Shown here piece by piece: positions 13,907-22,570 of a stretch of 52,802 nt of DNA (its first letter is position 1; every line of letters begins with the position of its first letter). The notes beneath the pieces are model-generated. The model was given only the letters and a program-made list of their open reading frames with translations. It was not told the DNA's origin and made no database searches. The stretch lies in assembly GCA_005879535.1 (NCBI GenBank), contig VBKI01000098.1, positions 1 to 52,802 of the forward strand. The letters are read 5' to 3'. The stretch is from Deltaproteobacteria bacterium. Lineage in GTDB: Bacteria; Myxococcota; Myxococcia; Myxococcales; 40CM-4-68-19. The position numbers and the translations under genes are program-made.

Positions 13907-14161
13907 ATGGCGACGATTCTCGAGTTGATTTCTATTGCGACGGGGTTCGCCGGGGCGTTGTTCTGGTTCCTCTCGGCCAGCGGCAAGGTCCCTCTAATGC
14001 TGCAGTACTGGGATCGCGCGCCAGCAACTGACCCTTTCTATCAGTCGTTTTTCTACAGCGTGCAGATGAACAAGATTGCCGCCGCATTGACGGGAGTCTC
14101 CGTCCTTGCTGCGGCTGCAGCAAAGTTGCTCGAAAGGCGCACCCGCGTCGGAACCGTGTGA
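13907..14161 (+). CDS. Small membrane protein of unknown function
   Basis: 84 residues from ATG 13907. Two hydrophobic segments are visible: ISIATGFAGALFWFLSA near the start and IAAALTGVSVLAAAAAKLL near the end, separated by a polar loop rich in Y/F/Q. An in-frame start lies seven codons upstream at 13886. I do not recognise the family. It sits between the transposase and the second copy of the CCCTTTCAAG repeat, so it could be carried with that unit or simply be native. Confidence 0.55.
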   Translation: MATILELISIATGFAGALFWFLSASGKVPLMLQYWDRAPATDPFYQSFFYSVQMNKIAAALTGVSVLAAAAAKLLERRTRVGTV

Positions 14162-14217
14162 GGCTTGATAGCGGAATGAACTCCGGCTCCTTACGGAGAG
14201 GGTCGGACGGCGATAGG

Positions 14218-14256
14218 TGTCCCGCCCTTTCAAGTCGCCAATGCCGGCGATTGGCG
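14218..14256. repeat. Second REP-like sequence downstream of the transposase
   Basis: TGTCCCGCCCTTTCAAG (14218-14234) repeats, with one extra C, the left arm and spacer start of the palindrome at 13050-13065, in direct orientation about 1.17 kb away. It is followed at once by a separate 7-base inverted repeat, CGCCAAT (14236-14242) and ATTGGCG (14250-14256), around GCCGGCG. The pair frames the transposase and the small membrane protein gene. Confidence 0.55.
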
Positions 14257-14299
14257 TAAACATGTTGCGTGCACGCTGCATCCTCGTCCCGGGAGGCTG

Positions 14300-15379
14300 A
14301 TGCTGCTGGCGCTCGTCCTCGCCGAAGTTGTAGCCGCCGAGGCGGCGCTGCCGCGGCCACGCATCCGGGAGTGGGGCGTGCGGGTCGGAATCCTCGAGAG
14401 CGGCCCGCTGAATTCGATCACCGACGTGGCCGGGGTTCGGGTCGGGCATGCGACCGTGGTGCGCGGCGAGCCGCTTCCGTCCGTCAACACCGGAGTCACG
14501 GTCGTGCTGCCGCACGCCGGAAACATCTTCCGCGAGAAGGTGGCTGCCGCGGTCGTGGTTGGAAATGCCTTCGGCAAGCTCGCTGGCGCGCTTCAAGTCA
14601 ACGAACTGGGCGAGCTGGAGTCCCCGGTCGTGCTCACGTGTACGCTCTGTGTCGGCAAAGCCTGGGACGCGACCGCCGCCTGGCTTCTCTCCCTGCCCGG
14701 GAACGAGGAGGTCCGCTCGGTGAACCCGCTGATTGCGGAGACCAACGATGGCACCCTCAACGACATCCGGCAGCGCCCGATTGCCGCGAGCGACATATTG
14801 GAGGCACTGCGCAGCGCGAAGGAGGGCCCCGTCGAGGAAGGCAGCGTGGGCGCGGGGCGCGGGACCGTGGCCTTCGGCTGGAAGGGCGGAATCGGGACGT
14901 CGAGCCGCAGGCTGACGAAGAAGCTGGGAGGCTGGACGCTCGGCGCTCTCGTCCAAAGCAATTTCGGAGGCATCCTGACCATCGCGGGTGCGCCGGTGGG
15001 CCTGGAGCTGGGGAGGTATTTTCTCGAGGGGGAAACCGGGAGCATCGTCGTGGTGATCGCCACCGACGCACCGCTGGACCACCGCGAGCTCGAGCGGGTG
15101 GGCCGGCGCGCACTGCTTGGGGTGGGTCGCACGGGAAGTCCGATGACCAATGGCTCCGGAGACTTCGTGATCGCCTTTTCCACCGCTCGAGGCTCGGCGC
15201 CGCTGCCCAACGATGCGCTTTCACCGCTCTTCGAGGCGACCGTCGAAGCCACTGAGGAGGCGATCTACAATTCCCTCTTCCGCGCCACTACCGTGCGCAG
15301 CGCCCGCCGGACCGTCGAGGCGTTACCGCTGGAACGCGTTCGCGAGATCCTGCAGCGCCACGGTATTGCGGTCCGGTAA
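14300..15379 (+). CDS. P1 family peptidase (DmpA-like aminopeptidase)
   Basis: A 359-residue S58/P1 family enzyme (L-aminopeptidase D-Ala-esterase/amidase group). The motifs ITDVAGVRVGHATV (residues 41-54), PLIAETNDGTLNDIR and the self-processing site ALVQSNFGG fit. In DmpA the peptide bond before the corresponding Ser is cleaved to expose the nucleophile; here that is the Ser of LVQSNFGG. The first 16 residues are hydrophobic (LLALVLAEVVAAEA), so export is likely. GGGAGG lies just upstream of the ATG. Its natural substrate cannot be read from context. Confidence 0.87.
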   Translation: MLLALVLAEVVAAEAALPRPRIREWGVRVGILESGPLNSITDVAGVRVGHATVVRGEPLPSVNTGVTVVLPHAGNIFREKVAAAVVVGNAFGKLAGALQVNELGELESPVVLTCTLCVGKAWDATAAWLLSLPGNEEVRSVNPLIAETNDGTLNDIRQRPIAASDILEALRSAKEGPVEEGSVGAGRGTVAFGWKGGIGTSSRRLTKKLGGWTLGALVQSNFGGILTIAGAPVGLELGRYFLEGETGSIVVVIATDAPLDHRELERVGRRALLGVGRTGSPMTNGSGDFVIAFSTARGSAPLPNDALSPLFEATVEATEEAIYNSLFRATTVRSARRTVEALPLERVREILQRHGIAVR

Positions 15380-15391
15380 GCTCATCGACCC

Positions 15392-16228
15392 ATGGCGAAC
15401 GAAGAGCAGAACCGGATCTGGAACGAAGTCAACGCGCCGCGCTTCCTCGCCCTCCGCGGCGAGTTGGAGAAGGCCTTGGCGCCGTTCGGTCGGGCAGCCA
15501 TCGACGCGCTCGCGCCGGCCAGAGGCGATTCCGCGCTGGACGTCGGATGTGGCTTCGGCGCGACGACCACCGATCTGGCCTTCCGGGTCGGCCCTTCCGG
15601 ACGCGTCCTCGGCGTCGACGTCTGCGAGCCCTTTCTCGCCGCGGCGCGCGCCGAAGCGCCCGCCAACGTCCGATACCTGAGCGCCGATGCGCAGACCCAG
15701 GCCTTCGACACGGCCTTCGATCTCTGCTTCTCCCGCTTCGGCGTGATGTTCTTCGACGACCCGCCCGCCGCCTTCGCCAACCTGCGCCGCGCCCTGCGCC
15801 CTGGCGGCCGATTTGCCGCCGTGGTCTGGGCACCAGCGCGGCAGAACGCATGGGTGGAAGTGCCGCTCCGCGTTGTCACCGCTTACCTGCCGCCCCCGCC
15901 ACCCACGTCGGGGCCGGGACCGTTCTCGCTCTCCGATCCCGCTCTCCTGGAGCAGCTGCTCGCGGGAGCCGGATTCTCGCGACCGCGCGTCACACCCTTG
16001 AGCTTGCCGTACCCCTCGGGCGCGACGGTCGAAGCCGCCGCGCGCCTGCTCCTCCAACTCGGCCCTTCGGCGGCAATCCTCCGCGACGCCGGCGAAGCGA
16101 CCGAACGCCTCCGCCCGGTGATCGAAGCCGATCTGCGCGCCGCGCTCGTACCCTTCGCGACACCGCGCGGCATCGAGCTCCCGGCGATGGCGCTGGTCGC
16201 GACCGCGTCACGAGACGCCTCGGCATAG
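15392..16228 (+). CDS. Class I SAM-dependent methyltransferase
   Basis: 278 residues. The SAM-binding motif I is ALDVGCGFGATTTDLA, motif II the acidic GVDVCEPF, and a later LRRALRPGGRFAAVVW strand-turn matches the Methyltransf_11/25 fold. There is no hint of the acceptor; the C-terminal half carries a proline-rich loop (PPPPPTSGPGP). It lies 12 bases after the P1 peptidase on the same strand and may be co-transcribed. Small-molecule methylation is the likeliest role. Confidence 0.83.
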   Translation: MANEEQNRIWNEVNAPRFLALRGELEKALAPFGRAAIDALAPARGDSALDVGCGFGATTTDLAFRVGPSGRVLGVDVCEPFLAAARAEAPANVRYLSADAQTQAFDTAFDLCFSRFGVMFFDDPPAAFANLRRALRPGGRFAAVVWAPARQNAWVEVPLRVVTAYLPPPPPTSGPGPFSLSDPALLEQLLAGAGFSRPRVTPLSLPYPSGATVEAAARLLLQLGPSAAILRDAGEATERLRPVIEADLRAALVPFATPRGIELPAMALVATASRDASA

Positions 16229-16269
16229 GCGCCCTTCCCGGCGGGCCCCGAATTTTGTACTCAGCAGGT

Positions 16270-17658
16270 ATGACCGCCGCGATTGCCGCCCTTCTGGTGG
16301 CCGCCGGTACGCCGGCGACCGATGCCTATCTCGATCAGACCCGCACGCGCTGGGAGCAAGTCGCGAGACAGATCTGGGAGTTCTCCGAGCCCGCCCTGCA
16401 GGAGACGAAGTCCGCGGGAATGATGGCGGACCTGCTCGAGAAGGAGGACTTCAAGATCGCGCGCAACGTCGGCGGGATGCCGACGGCATTCGTGGCCACC
16501 GCCGGTTCCGGCTCGCCCGTCGTCGGCATCCTCGCCGAGTACGACGCGCTCCCCGGCCTCTCGCAGCAGGCCGGCGAGGCGAAAAAGGATCCGCGCACGC
16601 CCGATGCGCCGGGGCACGGCTGCGGGCACAACCTGCTCGGAACCTCCGCTGTCGCCGCCGCTGTCGCCGCGAACCAAGCGCGCATCTCGCAGAAGCTGCC
16701 CGGCACCATCAAGGTCTTCGGAACGCCCGCCGAGGAGATCCTGATCGGCAAGACCTTCATGATCATGGCCGGCGCTTTCAAGGACACCGATGTCGTCCTG
16801 TCCTGGCACCCCGACGACAAGAACCAGATCTCCAACGGGACCCGGCTGGCGCTGACCGCCACGGAAGTAGAGTTCTTCGGCAAGACAGCGCACGCCGCTG
16901 CGTCGCCGTGGCTCGGCCGCAGCGCCCTCGATGCGCTGGAATTGTTCGAGCACGGGATGTCGCTGATGCGCGAGCACATCCAGCCCACGGCGCGGATCCA
17001 CCGCGTGATCAAGGACGGCGGCAAGGTGGCGAACGTGATCCCCGACTACTCCAAGGTGCAGGTCTGGCTGCGCGACAAGAACATTGCCAGCGTGGAGGAG
17101 ATGATCGGACGCATGCGCAAGGCGGCCGACGGCGCGGCGCTCGGGACGGAGACCCGGGCCAAGGTCAGCGTGCTCGCCTCGGTCCGGGATCCCTTCAGCA
17201 ACGCAGTCCTGGGAAAGGTGATGCAGACCGAGCTCGATCGAGTGGGGCCACCGCGCTTCGACGACAAGGACCAGACCTTCGCGAAGGCACTGCAGAAGGA
17301 AATCGGCGTACCGCAGGCGGGCCTCGCGACGGAAGTGATCCCGTTCGGTCCCGGCCACGGCAGCACTGCGTCCTCGGACATCGGCGAAGTCAGCGCCGTG
17401 GTCCCGCTCGCGGAGCTGAACGTCGCCGCCCGTCCGCTCGGCACCGCTTCGCACCACTGGTCGCAGACTTCCTGCGCCGCGCACCCGCTCGGATTCAAGG
17501 GGATGCACGTAGCAGCGAAGGTGCTGGGCGCGTCGCTCGTCGATCTCCTCACCGGTCCGCAGGCGGTCGCGCAGGCAAAGCAGGAGTTCGCCAGGTCGAC
17601 GCAGGGAAAACCCTACGTCAGCCCGCTCGCCGCAGATGCCAAACCGCAGGTCTTCTGA
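16270..17658 (+). CDS. M20 family amidohydrolase (AbgB-like), probably exported
   Basis: 462 residues. A hydrophobic N-terminus (MTAAIAALLVAAGTPATDA) looks like a signal peptide. The metal-binding M20D motif GHGCGHNLLGTSA is present, followed by GTPAEE with the catalytic Glu, and FFGKTAHAAASPW in the dimerisation domain. Overall it resembles p-aminobenzoyl-glutamate hydrolase subunit B and IAA-amino-acid hydrolases. The stop overlaps the ATG of the acyl-CoA synthetase (TGATG), which suggests co-expression. A substrate cannot be assigned. Confidence 0.85.
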   Translation: MTAAIAALLVAAGTPATDAYLDQTRTRWEQVARQIWEFSEPALQETKSAGMMADLLEKEDFKIARNVGGMPTAFVATAGSGSPVVGILAEYDALPGLSQQAGEAKKDPRTPDAPGHGCGHNLLGTSAVAAAVAANQARISQKLPGTIKVFGTPAEEILIGKTFMIMAGAFKDTDVVLSWHPDDKNQISNGTRLALTATEVEFFGKTAHAAASPWLGRSALDALELFEHGMSLMREHIQPTARIHRVIKDGGKVANVIPDYSKVQVWLRDKNIASVEEMIGRMRKAADGAALGTETRAKVSVLASVRDPFSNAVLGKVMQTELDRVGPPRFDDKDQTFAKALQKEIGVPQAGLATEVIPFGPGHGSTASSDIGEVSAVVPLAELNVAARPLGTASHHWSQTSCAAHPLGFKGMHVAAKVLGASLVDLLTGPQAVAQAKQEFARSTQGKPYVSPLAADAKPQVF

Positions 17659-19229
17659 TGGTCGACTTCCGCTGGCTGATTCCCGAACGCTTCAACATGG
17701 GCGCCGACGTCGCCGATCGCCATCGAGGCGCGCTGGCGCTCGTCGAGATCGAGCCGTCCGGCAAGACGCGCGAGCTGACCTTCGACGCCATCTCCGCCCT
17801 CTCCAACCGGCTGGCGAACGTACTGGTCGCGCGCGGACTTCGGCGGGGCGATCGCATCGCCATCCTGCTCCCGCAGCGTCACGAGACCGCCGTCGCACAC
17901 GCCGCGGCCTGGAAGGCGGGAATGATCTCCGTCCCCCTCTTCACGCTTTTCGGCGAGGAGGCGCTCGAGTTCAGGCTGCAGAACAGCGGCGCCCGCGCCA
18001 TCGTCACCGACCGGGAGCAACTTCCCAAGCTCACGCGGCTGCGCCATGCGTTGCCCGACTTGAAGACGGTGCTCTGCGTCGACGGAGAAGCGGAAGGCGC
18101 CCTCGATCTGCACGCTCTGGCTGCGCAGGCGTCGGATCGATTCCAGATCGTCGACACCAGCGCTGAAGATCCGGCGCTGATCATCTACACCAGCGGCACC
18201 ACCGGCCAGCCGAAGGGCGCGCTCCACGCCCACCGCACCCTGCTCGGTCACCTCCCGGGCGTCGAGTACCCGCACGACGGTTTCCCCAAACCCGGCGACC
18301 GCTTCTGGACGCCTGCGGACTGGGCCTGGATCGGCGGGCTGTTCGACGTGGTGATGCCCGCCTGGCATCACGGGATCACCGTCGTCGCTCACCGGCCGCG
18401 CAAGTTCGATCCCGGCGAAGCCATGCGGCTGATGGCGCGTCACGAGGTTCGCAACGTCTTCATGCCGCCGACGGCGCTGAAGCTGCTCCGCGCCTCCGGC
18501 GCCCGCGATCCCGGCGTTCGCCTCCGCAGCCTCGCCTCTGGCGGCGAGAGCCTCGGCGAGGAGCTGATCGAGTGGGGACGCAGCACGCTGGGTCTGACCA
18601 TCAACGAATTCTACGGACAGACCGAATGCAACCTGGTGGTGGGAAACGGCGCCGAGCTTCCACCGGTACGGCCCGGTTGGACCGGCACCGCCATTCCGGG
18701 GCACACCGTGGCGATCGTGGACGAGCAGGGTCGCGAGCTGCCCGCGGGCGAGTTGGGGAGCATCGCGTACAAGCGACCCGACCCGGTGATGTTCCTCGAG
18801 TACTGGCGCAACGAGAGCGCTACGCGCGCCAAGTTCCGCGGCGACTGGCTGGTCAGCGGCGACCTCGGCTTGCGCGACGAAGCCGGATACTTCCGCTTCG
18901 TCGGACGCGACGACGACCTGATCACCAGCGGCGGCTACCGCATCGGCCCGGGCGAGATCGAGGCCTGCCTCACCCGCCATCCCGCCGTGGCGCTCGCTGC
19001 AGTGGTCGGTGAGCCCGATCCCGTCCGCACCGAAGTGGTGAAGGCCGTCATCGTCCTCAAGCAAGGGTTCACGCCGGGCGACGCGCTCAAGGCGGAGCTC
19101 CAGGAGCACGTGCGCTCCCGGCTCGCCGCGCACGAATATCCCCGCATCGTCGAGTTCGTGAAGGAGCTGCCGCTCACGGCGACGGGCAAGATCATCCGGC
19201 GGGCGCTGCGCTCGCCGAAGAAGGCCTGA
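17658..19229 (+). CDS. AMP-dependent acyl-CoA synthetase
   Basis: 523 residues of the ANL superfamily, activating a carboxylic acid to its CoA thioester via an acyl-adenylate. The P-loop-like AMP motif is IIYTSGTTGQPKGALH, the second motif EFYGQTECN, the hinge region GRDDDLITSGGYRIGPGEIE, and the catalytic lysine lies in LTATGKIIRRAL. It is closest in style to medium-chain acyl-CoA or acetyl-CoA synthetase-like enzymes. The substrate is not readable. The start is fixed by overlap with the M20 gene. Confidence 0.9.
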   Translation: MVDFRWLIPERFNMGADVADRHRGALALVEIEPSGKTRELTFDAISALSNRLANVLVARGLRRGDRIAILLPQRHETAVAHAAAWKAGMISVPLFTLFGEEALEFRLQNSGARAIVTDREQLPKLTRLRHALPDLKTVLCVDGEAEGALDLHALAAQASDRFQIVDTSAEDPALIIYTSGTTGQPKGALHAHRTLLGHLPGVEYPHDGFPKPGDRFWTPADWAWIGGLFDVVMPAWHHGITVVAHRPRKFDPGEAMRLMARHEVRNVFMPPTALKLLRASGARDPGVRLRSLASGGESLGEELIEWGRSTLGLTINEFYGQTECNLVVGNGAELPPVRPGWTGTAIPGHTVAIVDEQGRELPAGELGSIAYKRPDPVMFLEYWRNESATRAKFRGDWLVSGDLGLRDEAGYFRFVGRDDDLITSGGYRIGPGEIEACLTRHPAVALAAVVGEPDPVRTEVVKAVIVLKQGFTPGDALKAELQEHVRSRLAAHEYPRIVEFVKELPLTATGKIIRRALRSPKKA

Positions 19230-19239
19230 GGGTGCTGCC

Positions 19240-19644
19240 ATGCCGCATCTGCAGTTCGACCTGAGCTTCACGCCGAGCCCGGAACAGAAGACCCGCTTCG
19301 CCTCCGCTATCGTGGAGCACTTCGCGCGAGTGATGGATACCGGGAGCGATCACATCGCAGTTTCCCTTCGCTGTGGGGCTCGCGGGGACCTGACCTTCGG
19401 CCGCGCGGAGGACCCCACCCAGGGGATCGCGTTCCTCAATGCCGACCTCCGGCGTGGTCGGACGCCCGACCAGAAACGCCTGTTCGCGCTGGCCGCCATA
19501 GAGGAGCTGGAGCGCACGCTCGGCGTTCCGCGCGCCGCCGTGTACGTCATCTTCACCGAGCACGACGGTCCCGACTTCCAGATGCACGACGGCGTTCTGC
19601 CCTCCTGGTCAGCGGGAGAGAATCCGTTGGAGAATTTGCGTTAG
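19240..19644 (+). CDS. Tautomerase superfamily protein
   Basis: 134 residues. It starts M-P-H-L-Q-F, placing Pro2 as the catalytic N-terminal proline after Met removal, as in the MIF/4-oxalocrotonate tautomerase fold. The repeated beta-alpha-beta pattern (SPEQKTRFASAIVEHF, then TPDQKRLFALAAIEELERTLGVP, then VYVIFTEHDG) fits a MIF-like subunit. It follows the acyl-CoA synthetase by 10 bases, suggesting a role in the same catabolic unit. Its TAG overlaps the TAA of the convergent hyi gene. Confidence 0.7.
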   Translation: MPHLQFDLSFTPSPEQKTRFASAIVEHFARVMDTGSDHIAVSLRCGARGDLTFGRAEDPTQGIAFLNADLRRGRTPDQKRLFALAAIEELERTLGVPRAAVYVIFTEHDGPDFQMHDGVLPSWSAGENPLENLR

Positions 19645-20423
19645 CCGCGTTGCGCCCGAGGCAGCCACGCCAGCGCCTCGTCCATGTCGCCGCGCGGGCG
19701 GTACTCGAGCCCGACGCTGCCGCGATAGCCGAGCTCGTCGAGATCACGGAGGAGCTCAGGAATCGGCTGCTTTCCGGTGCCGGGCTGATTCCGTCCGGGC
19801 ACGTCTGCAACCTGCACGTGCGCGACGAGCGATGAATACCGCCGCAGCGCCGCGCGCGCGTCCGCCCCCGCCATTCCCACGTGGTACTGGTCGAGCTGAA
19901 GCCGCACCGACGGCGTTCCCGCCGCTTCCACCAGCGCCGCGGCGCGATCGACCGTGTCGGCGAAGTAGCCAGGCATGTCGACGGAGTTGATCGCTTCCAC
20001 CAGCAGTGTCGCCCCGATCTCCTGCGCCAGCGGCACCGCCGCGCGCAGGTTGGCGACCGCCGTCCGCTCCGCGTCGCCCCGCGATACACCTGGCGGCGGA
20101 ATTCCCGCGAGCGCATTGAGCAGCCGCGTTCCGAAGCGCGGCGCGGACGTCACGGCATCGCGCACCGTCCGCAGGAAGTCCTCCTCGCGTCCCGGCAGGG
20201 AGAGGAGGCCGCGCTCTCCGCCCGCCCAATTGCCCGGCGCGGGATCGAACAGCACGAGCTCGAGACCATGCTCCTTCAGCGCCCGCTCGACCCGCGCAGG
20301 ATCGAGCTCATGGACGAAGAGGATCTCGACACGCCGGAACCCCGCCTCCGCGGCGGCGCGAAAGCGGTCGTACACGTCCAGCTCCGGCCAGAGCATGGTG
20401 AGATTGGCGGCGAATCGCGGCAT
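19641..20423 (-). CDS. hyi: Hydroxypyruvate isomerase-like TIM-barrel protein
   Basis: 260 residues from ATG 20423, chosen for its GGAG site. It has the Hyi pattern: PRFAANLTMLWPE opening, AAAEAGFRRVEILF, LFDPAPGNWAGGERGL, LLVEAINSVDMPGYF, LQLDQYHVGM, HVQVADVPGRNQPGTG and GSVGLEYRP. The sugar-isomerase metal ligands (E in LVEAIN, D in LDQYH, H in HVQVAD, E in LEYRP) are visible. It should interconvert hydroxypyruvate and tartronate semialdehyde. The reductase gene just upstream (10-base gap) would use that product. Confidence 0.87.
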   Translation of the reverse strand: MPRFAANLTMLWPELDVYDRFRAAAEAGFRRVEILFVHELDPARVERALKEHGLELVLFDPAPGNWAGGERGLLSLPGREEDFLRTVRDAVTSAPRFGTRLLNALAGIPPPGVSRGDAERTAVANLRAAVPLAQEIGATLLVEAINSVDMPGYFADTVDRAAALVEAAGTPSVRLQLDQYHVGMAGADARAALRRYSSLVAHVQVADVPGRNQPGTGKQPIPELLRDLDELGYRGSVGLEYRPRGDMDEALAWLPRAQRG

Positions 20424-20433
20424 GGCCACTCCC

Positions 20434-21321
20434 TCATCGCACCGGCCGATCGACCGTGACGCCGGCCGCGTCTTCCCAGAGCCGTACCAGCGCGGCCATG
20501 TCCTGATCCGACATGCCGCGCGCCGCCGCCTCGAGGAACCGTTGCTCCGCGACCGCTCCGAGCAACAGCGGCACCTGCGCCGCCTTGGCCTCGTCGTGGA
20601 TGATCCCGAGATCCTTGAGCAGGAGGCGAATGGACGTCGCCTCGCTGAAGTCGCGCGAGATGAACCGCGGGAGATTGCGCGTCATCATCGTCGATCCGCC
20701 GAAGGAAGTGCCGATCACTTCCAGGACGGTCTTCGGATCGGCGCCCATCTTCGCGCCCAGCACGGCTGCTTCCGCGATGGCAGCGGTGTGCACGCCGACG
20801 AGCAGCTGGTTGACGAGCTTCACCGCCTGCCCTGCACCGGTCGGCCCGCAGAGGCGGATGTTCTTGCCGAAGGCCTGGAACACCGGCAACGCGGCTTCGA
20901 ACGCCTCCTTCTCGCCACCGACCATCACCGTCAGCGTCCCCGCCTGCGCGCCCGCCGGACCGCCGGAGACGGGCGCGTCGAGGAACTGCGCGCCTCGCTG
21001 GCGCAGTTTCGCCGCGCAGCGCCGGTTCTGCTCCAGGCTGACGGTGGAATGATCCACGAAGATCTGCCCGGGACGGGCCACCGACGCGAGCTCTTCGTAC
21101 ACGGCGTCGACGGAAGCCGGAGTCGGCAGGGCGGTCAGGACGAAATCGGCGTGGGCCGCTGCCTCGGCAGCCGAGTTGGCGGGCGTCGCGCCGAGGGCTG
21201 CGAGCTGGTCGGTGGGACCGCGTGAACGATTGAACGCTTGGACCTGATGCCGCGCCTCCAGCAAGCGCGCGGCCATCGGCCGTCCCATCTTTCCCAGACC
21301 GATGAAGGCGACCTTTGCCAT
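20434..21321 (-). CDS. garR: 2-hydroxy-3-oxopropionate reductase-like (GarR/3-HIBDH family)
   Basis: 295 residues. The Rossmann motif FIGLGKMGRPMAARL opens the protein. The substrate motif DAPVSGGPAGAQAGTLTVMVGG and the catalytic lysine region GAGQAVKLVNQLL (Lys in VKLVNQ) are typical of beta-hydroxyacid dehydrogenases. Beside hyi the likeliest reaction is tartronate semialdehyde to D-glycerate, although 3-hydroxyisobutyrate dehydrogenase cannot be excluded. Its ATG and that of the divergent lipoprotein share the same CATG. A TATAGC -10-like box lies six bases upstream, which suggests a leaderless mRNA. Confidence 0.83.
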   Translation of the reverse strand: MAKVAFIGLGKMGRPMAARLLEARHQVQAFNRSRGPTDQLAALGATPANSAAEAAAHADFVLTALPTPASVDAVYEELASVARPGQIFVDHSTVSLEQNRRCAAKLRQRGAQFLDAPVSGGPAGAQAGTLTVMVGGEKEAFEAALPVFQAFGKNIRLCGPTGAGQAVKLVNQLLVGVHTAAIAEAAVLGAKMGADPKTVLEVIGTSFGGSTMMTRNLPRFISRDFSEATSIRLLLKDLGIIHDEAKAAQVPLLLGAVAEQRFLEAAARGMSDQDMAALVRLWEDAAGVTVDRPVR

Positions 21322-22528
21322 GGCGGCGCTATACCACGCGGCTCGCGCCGCTGCGTCCGTCGGAGTCGTCCTCGGCTGCGCATGCGCCAGCGGCCACGTC
21401 GGGCCCCCGGGCGACGGCGGCGGCTCTGGGGGGCCGGGCGACGCAGGAACGCAGCCCGGCTGGGTTGTCGCCTCTCGCGAAGATTTCCAGCAGACCTCAA
21501 TCCCGGATGCGGCGTGGGAACGCGATCCCGTCCCGGACGACGGCCCGTTTGCGGATGACGGAGCTTTCTTCCGTGCGCGGGGAGTGGTGCCGCCTGTGGC
21601 ATATCGAACCTCGGCGCCGCTCGGGGCGGATGGCTGGCTCCGCATCGAGTCGTACACGCGCTCCGCCTCACGCGCCTTCCACGACCTCGCGCAAGTGACG
21701 GCGGACCCGGCCGACCCCTCGAACCGCGTCCTGCGAATCACATCGCCAGCACATACCGATGCGACGGTGATCCGCTCCGCGACTCCTTTGCCGGACAGAT
21801 ACCGGATCTCGCTCCGCGTCGGGTTCGCGGATTTCGGCGACGGCAGACCCGGCTCGAACGGCTACGCGGGCGGCGAGCGCGCCGAACCGTGGTGGAACGA
21901 CGACGCGACCACGCAGAACGGCTTCTACTGGCTCACCATCCTCGACGCGCAGCCGCGACCGCACAACAACACCTGGATCCACCATCACCGGAAGGTCGTC
22001 GTCGACTCGGACAACAATTACCCGCCCTGGATGGAGATGTTCGACGGAAGCAGATTCTCGCTGAACGGAGAGCACCCGATCATGATGTTCGCCCTCGACG
22101 GCCGGGGCGCGGGGACGGAGATGACCGGCAAGCCGTTCCTCTCGTACTCCGCAGGCGCGTGGCAGCCTTCCGGCGCGATCCGGGGCGTCGACGCATACCT
22201 TCCCGGCGAGTGGTATCGCGTGTCGATCGAGCGGTCCGACAACGTGTACACGCTGGAGATCGCCGGACGGTTCCGCTACGGCGGGCAGCGCACGTATCGC
22301 GCATCCATCGATGCGCAGGCGAACTGCGTCTGGCATTTCAACCGCACGCCGGCCGAGGATGCTTCAGGATGCCTGGACGAGACCGGCTGGCCTTCTCTCG
22401 GCGCCGCGTACCCGCGTTGGCCGGCGGGGCAGACCTGGCCCGACTGGTTCATGTTCGGCGACCCGCACAACAACTATTACCGCGGCCAGGTGCTCTACGA
22501 CGACGTGCAGCTCGAGGTGTGGCGCTGA
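21320..22528 (+). CDS. Putative lipoprotein, unrecognised (jelly-roll-like)
   Basis: About 402 residues from ATG 21320; another ATG lies at 21302 but would overlap the divergent gene more. The N-terminus is hydrophobic and ends in VVLGCAC, a plausible lipobox, followed by a Gly/Pro/Asp-rich linker. The body is rich in aromatic and beta-strand segments (GFYWLTILD, HNNTWIHHHRKVVVD, GEWYRVSIERSDNVYTLEI, GQVLYDDVQLEVWR). The ending resembles concanavalin-like or carbohydrate-binding folds. I cannot name a family; a role in polysaccharide binding is only a guess. Confidence 0.6.
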   Translation: MAALYHAARAAASVGVVLGCACASGHVGPPGDGGGSGGPGDAGTQPGWVVASREDFQQTSIPDAAWERDPVPDDGPFADDGAFFRARGVVPPVAYRTSAPLGADGWLRIESYTRSASRAFHDLAQVTADPADPSNRVLRITSPAHTDATVIRSATPLPDRYRISLRVGFADFGDGRPGSNGYAGGERAEPWWNDDATTQNGFYWLTILDAQPRPHNNTWIHHHRKVVVDSDNNYPPWMEMFDGSRFSLNGEHPIMMFALDGRGAGTEMTGKPFLSYSAGAWQPSGAIRGVDAYLPGEWYRVSIERSDNVYTLEIAGRFRYGGQRTYRASIDAQANCVWHFNRTPAEDASGCLDETGWPSLGAAYPRWPAGQTWPDWFMFGDPHNNYYRGQVLYDDVQLEVWR

Positions 22529-22570
22529 AGAGCGGCAGGTGCGTACTATCCCGCGCCTTCGGAGGTCGCC

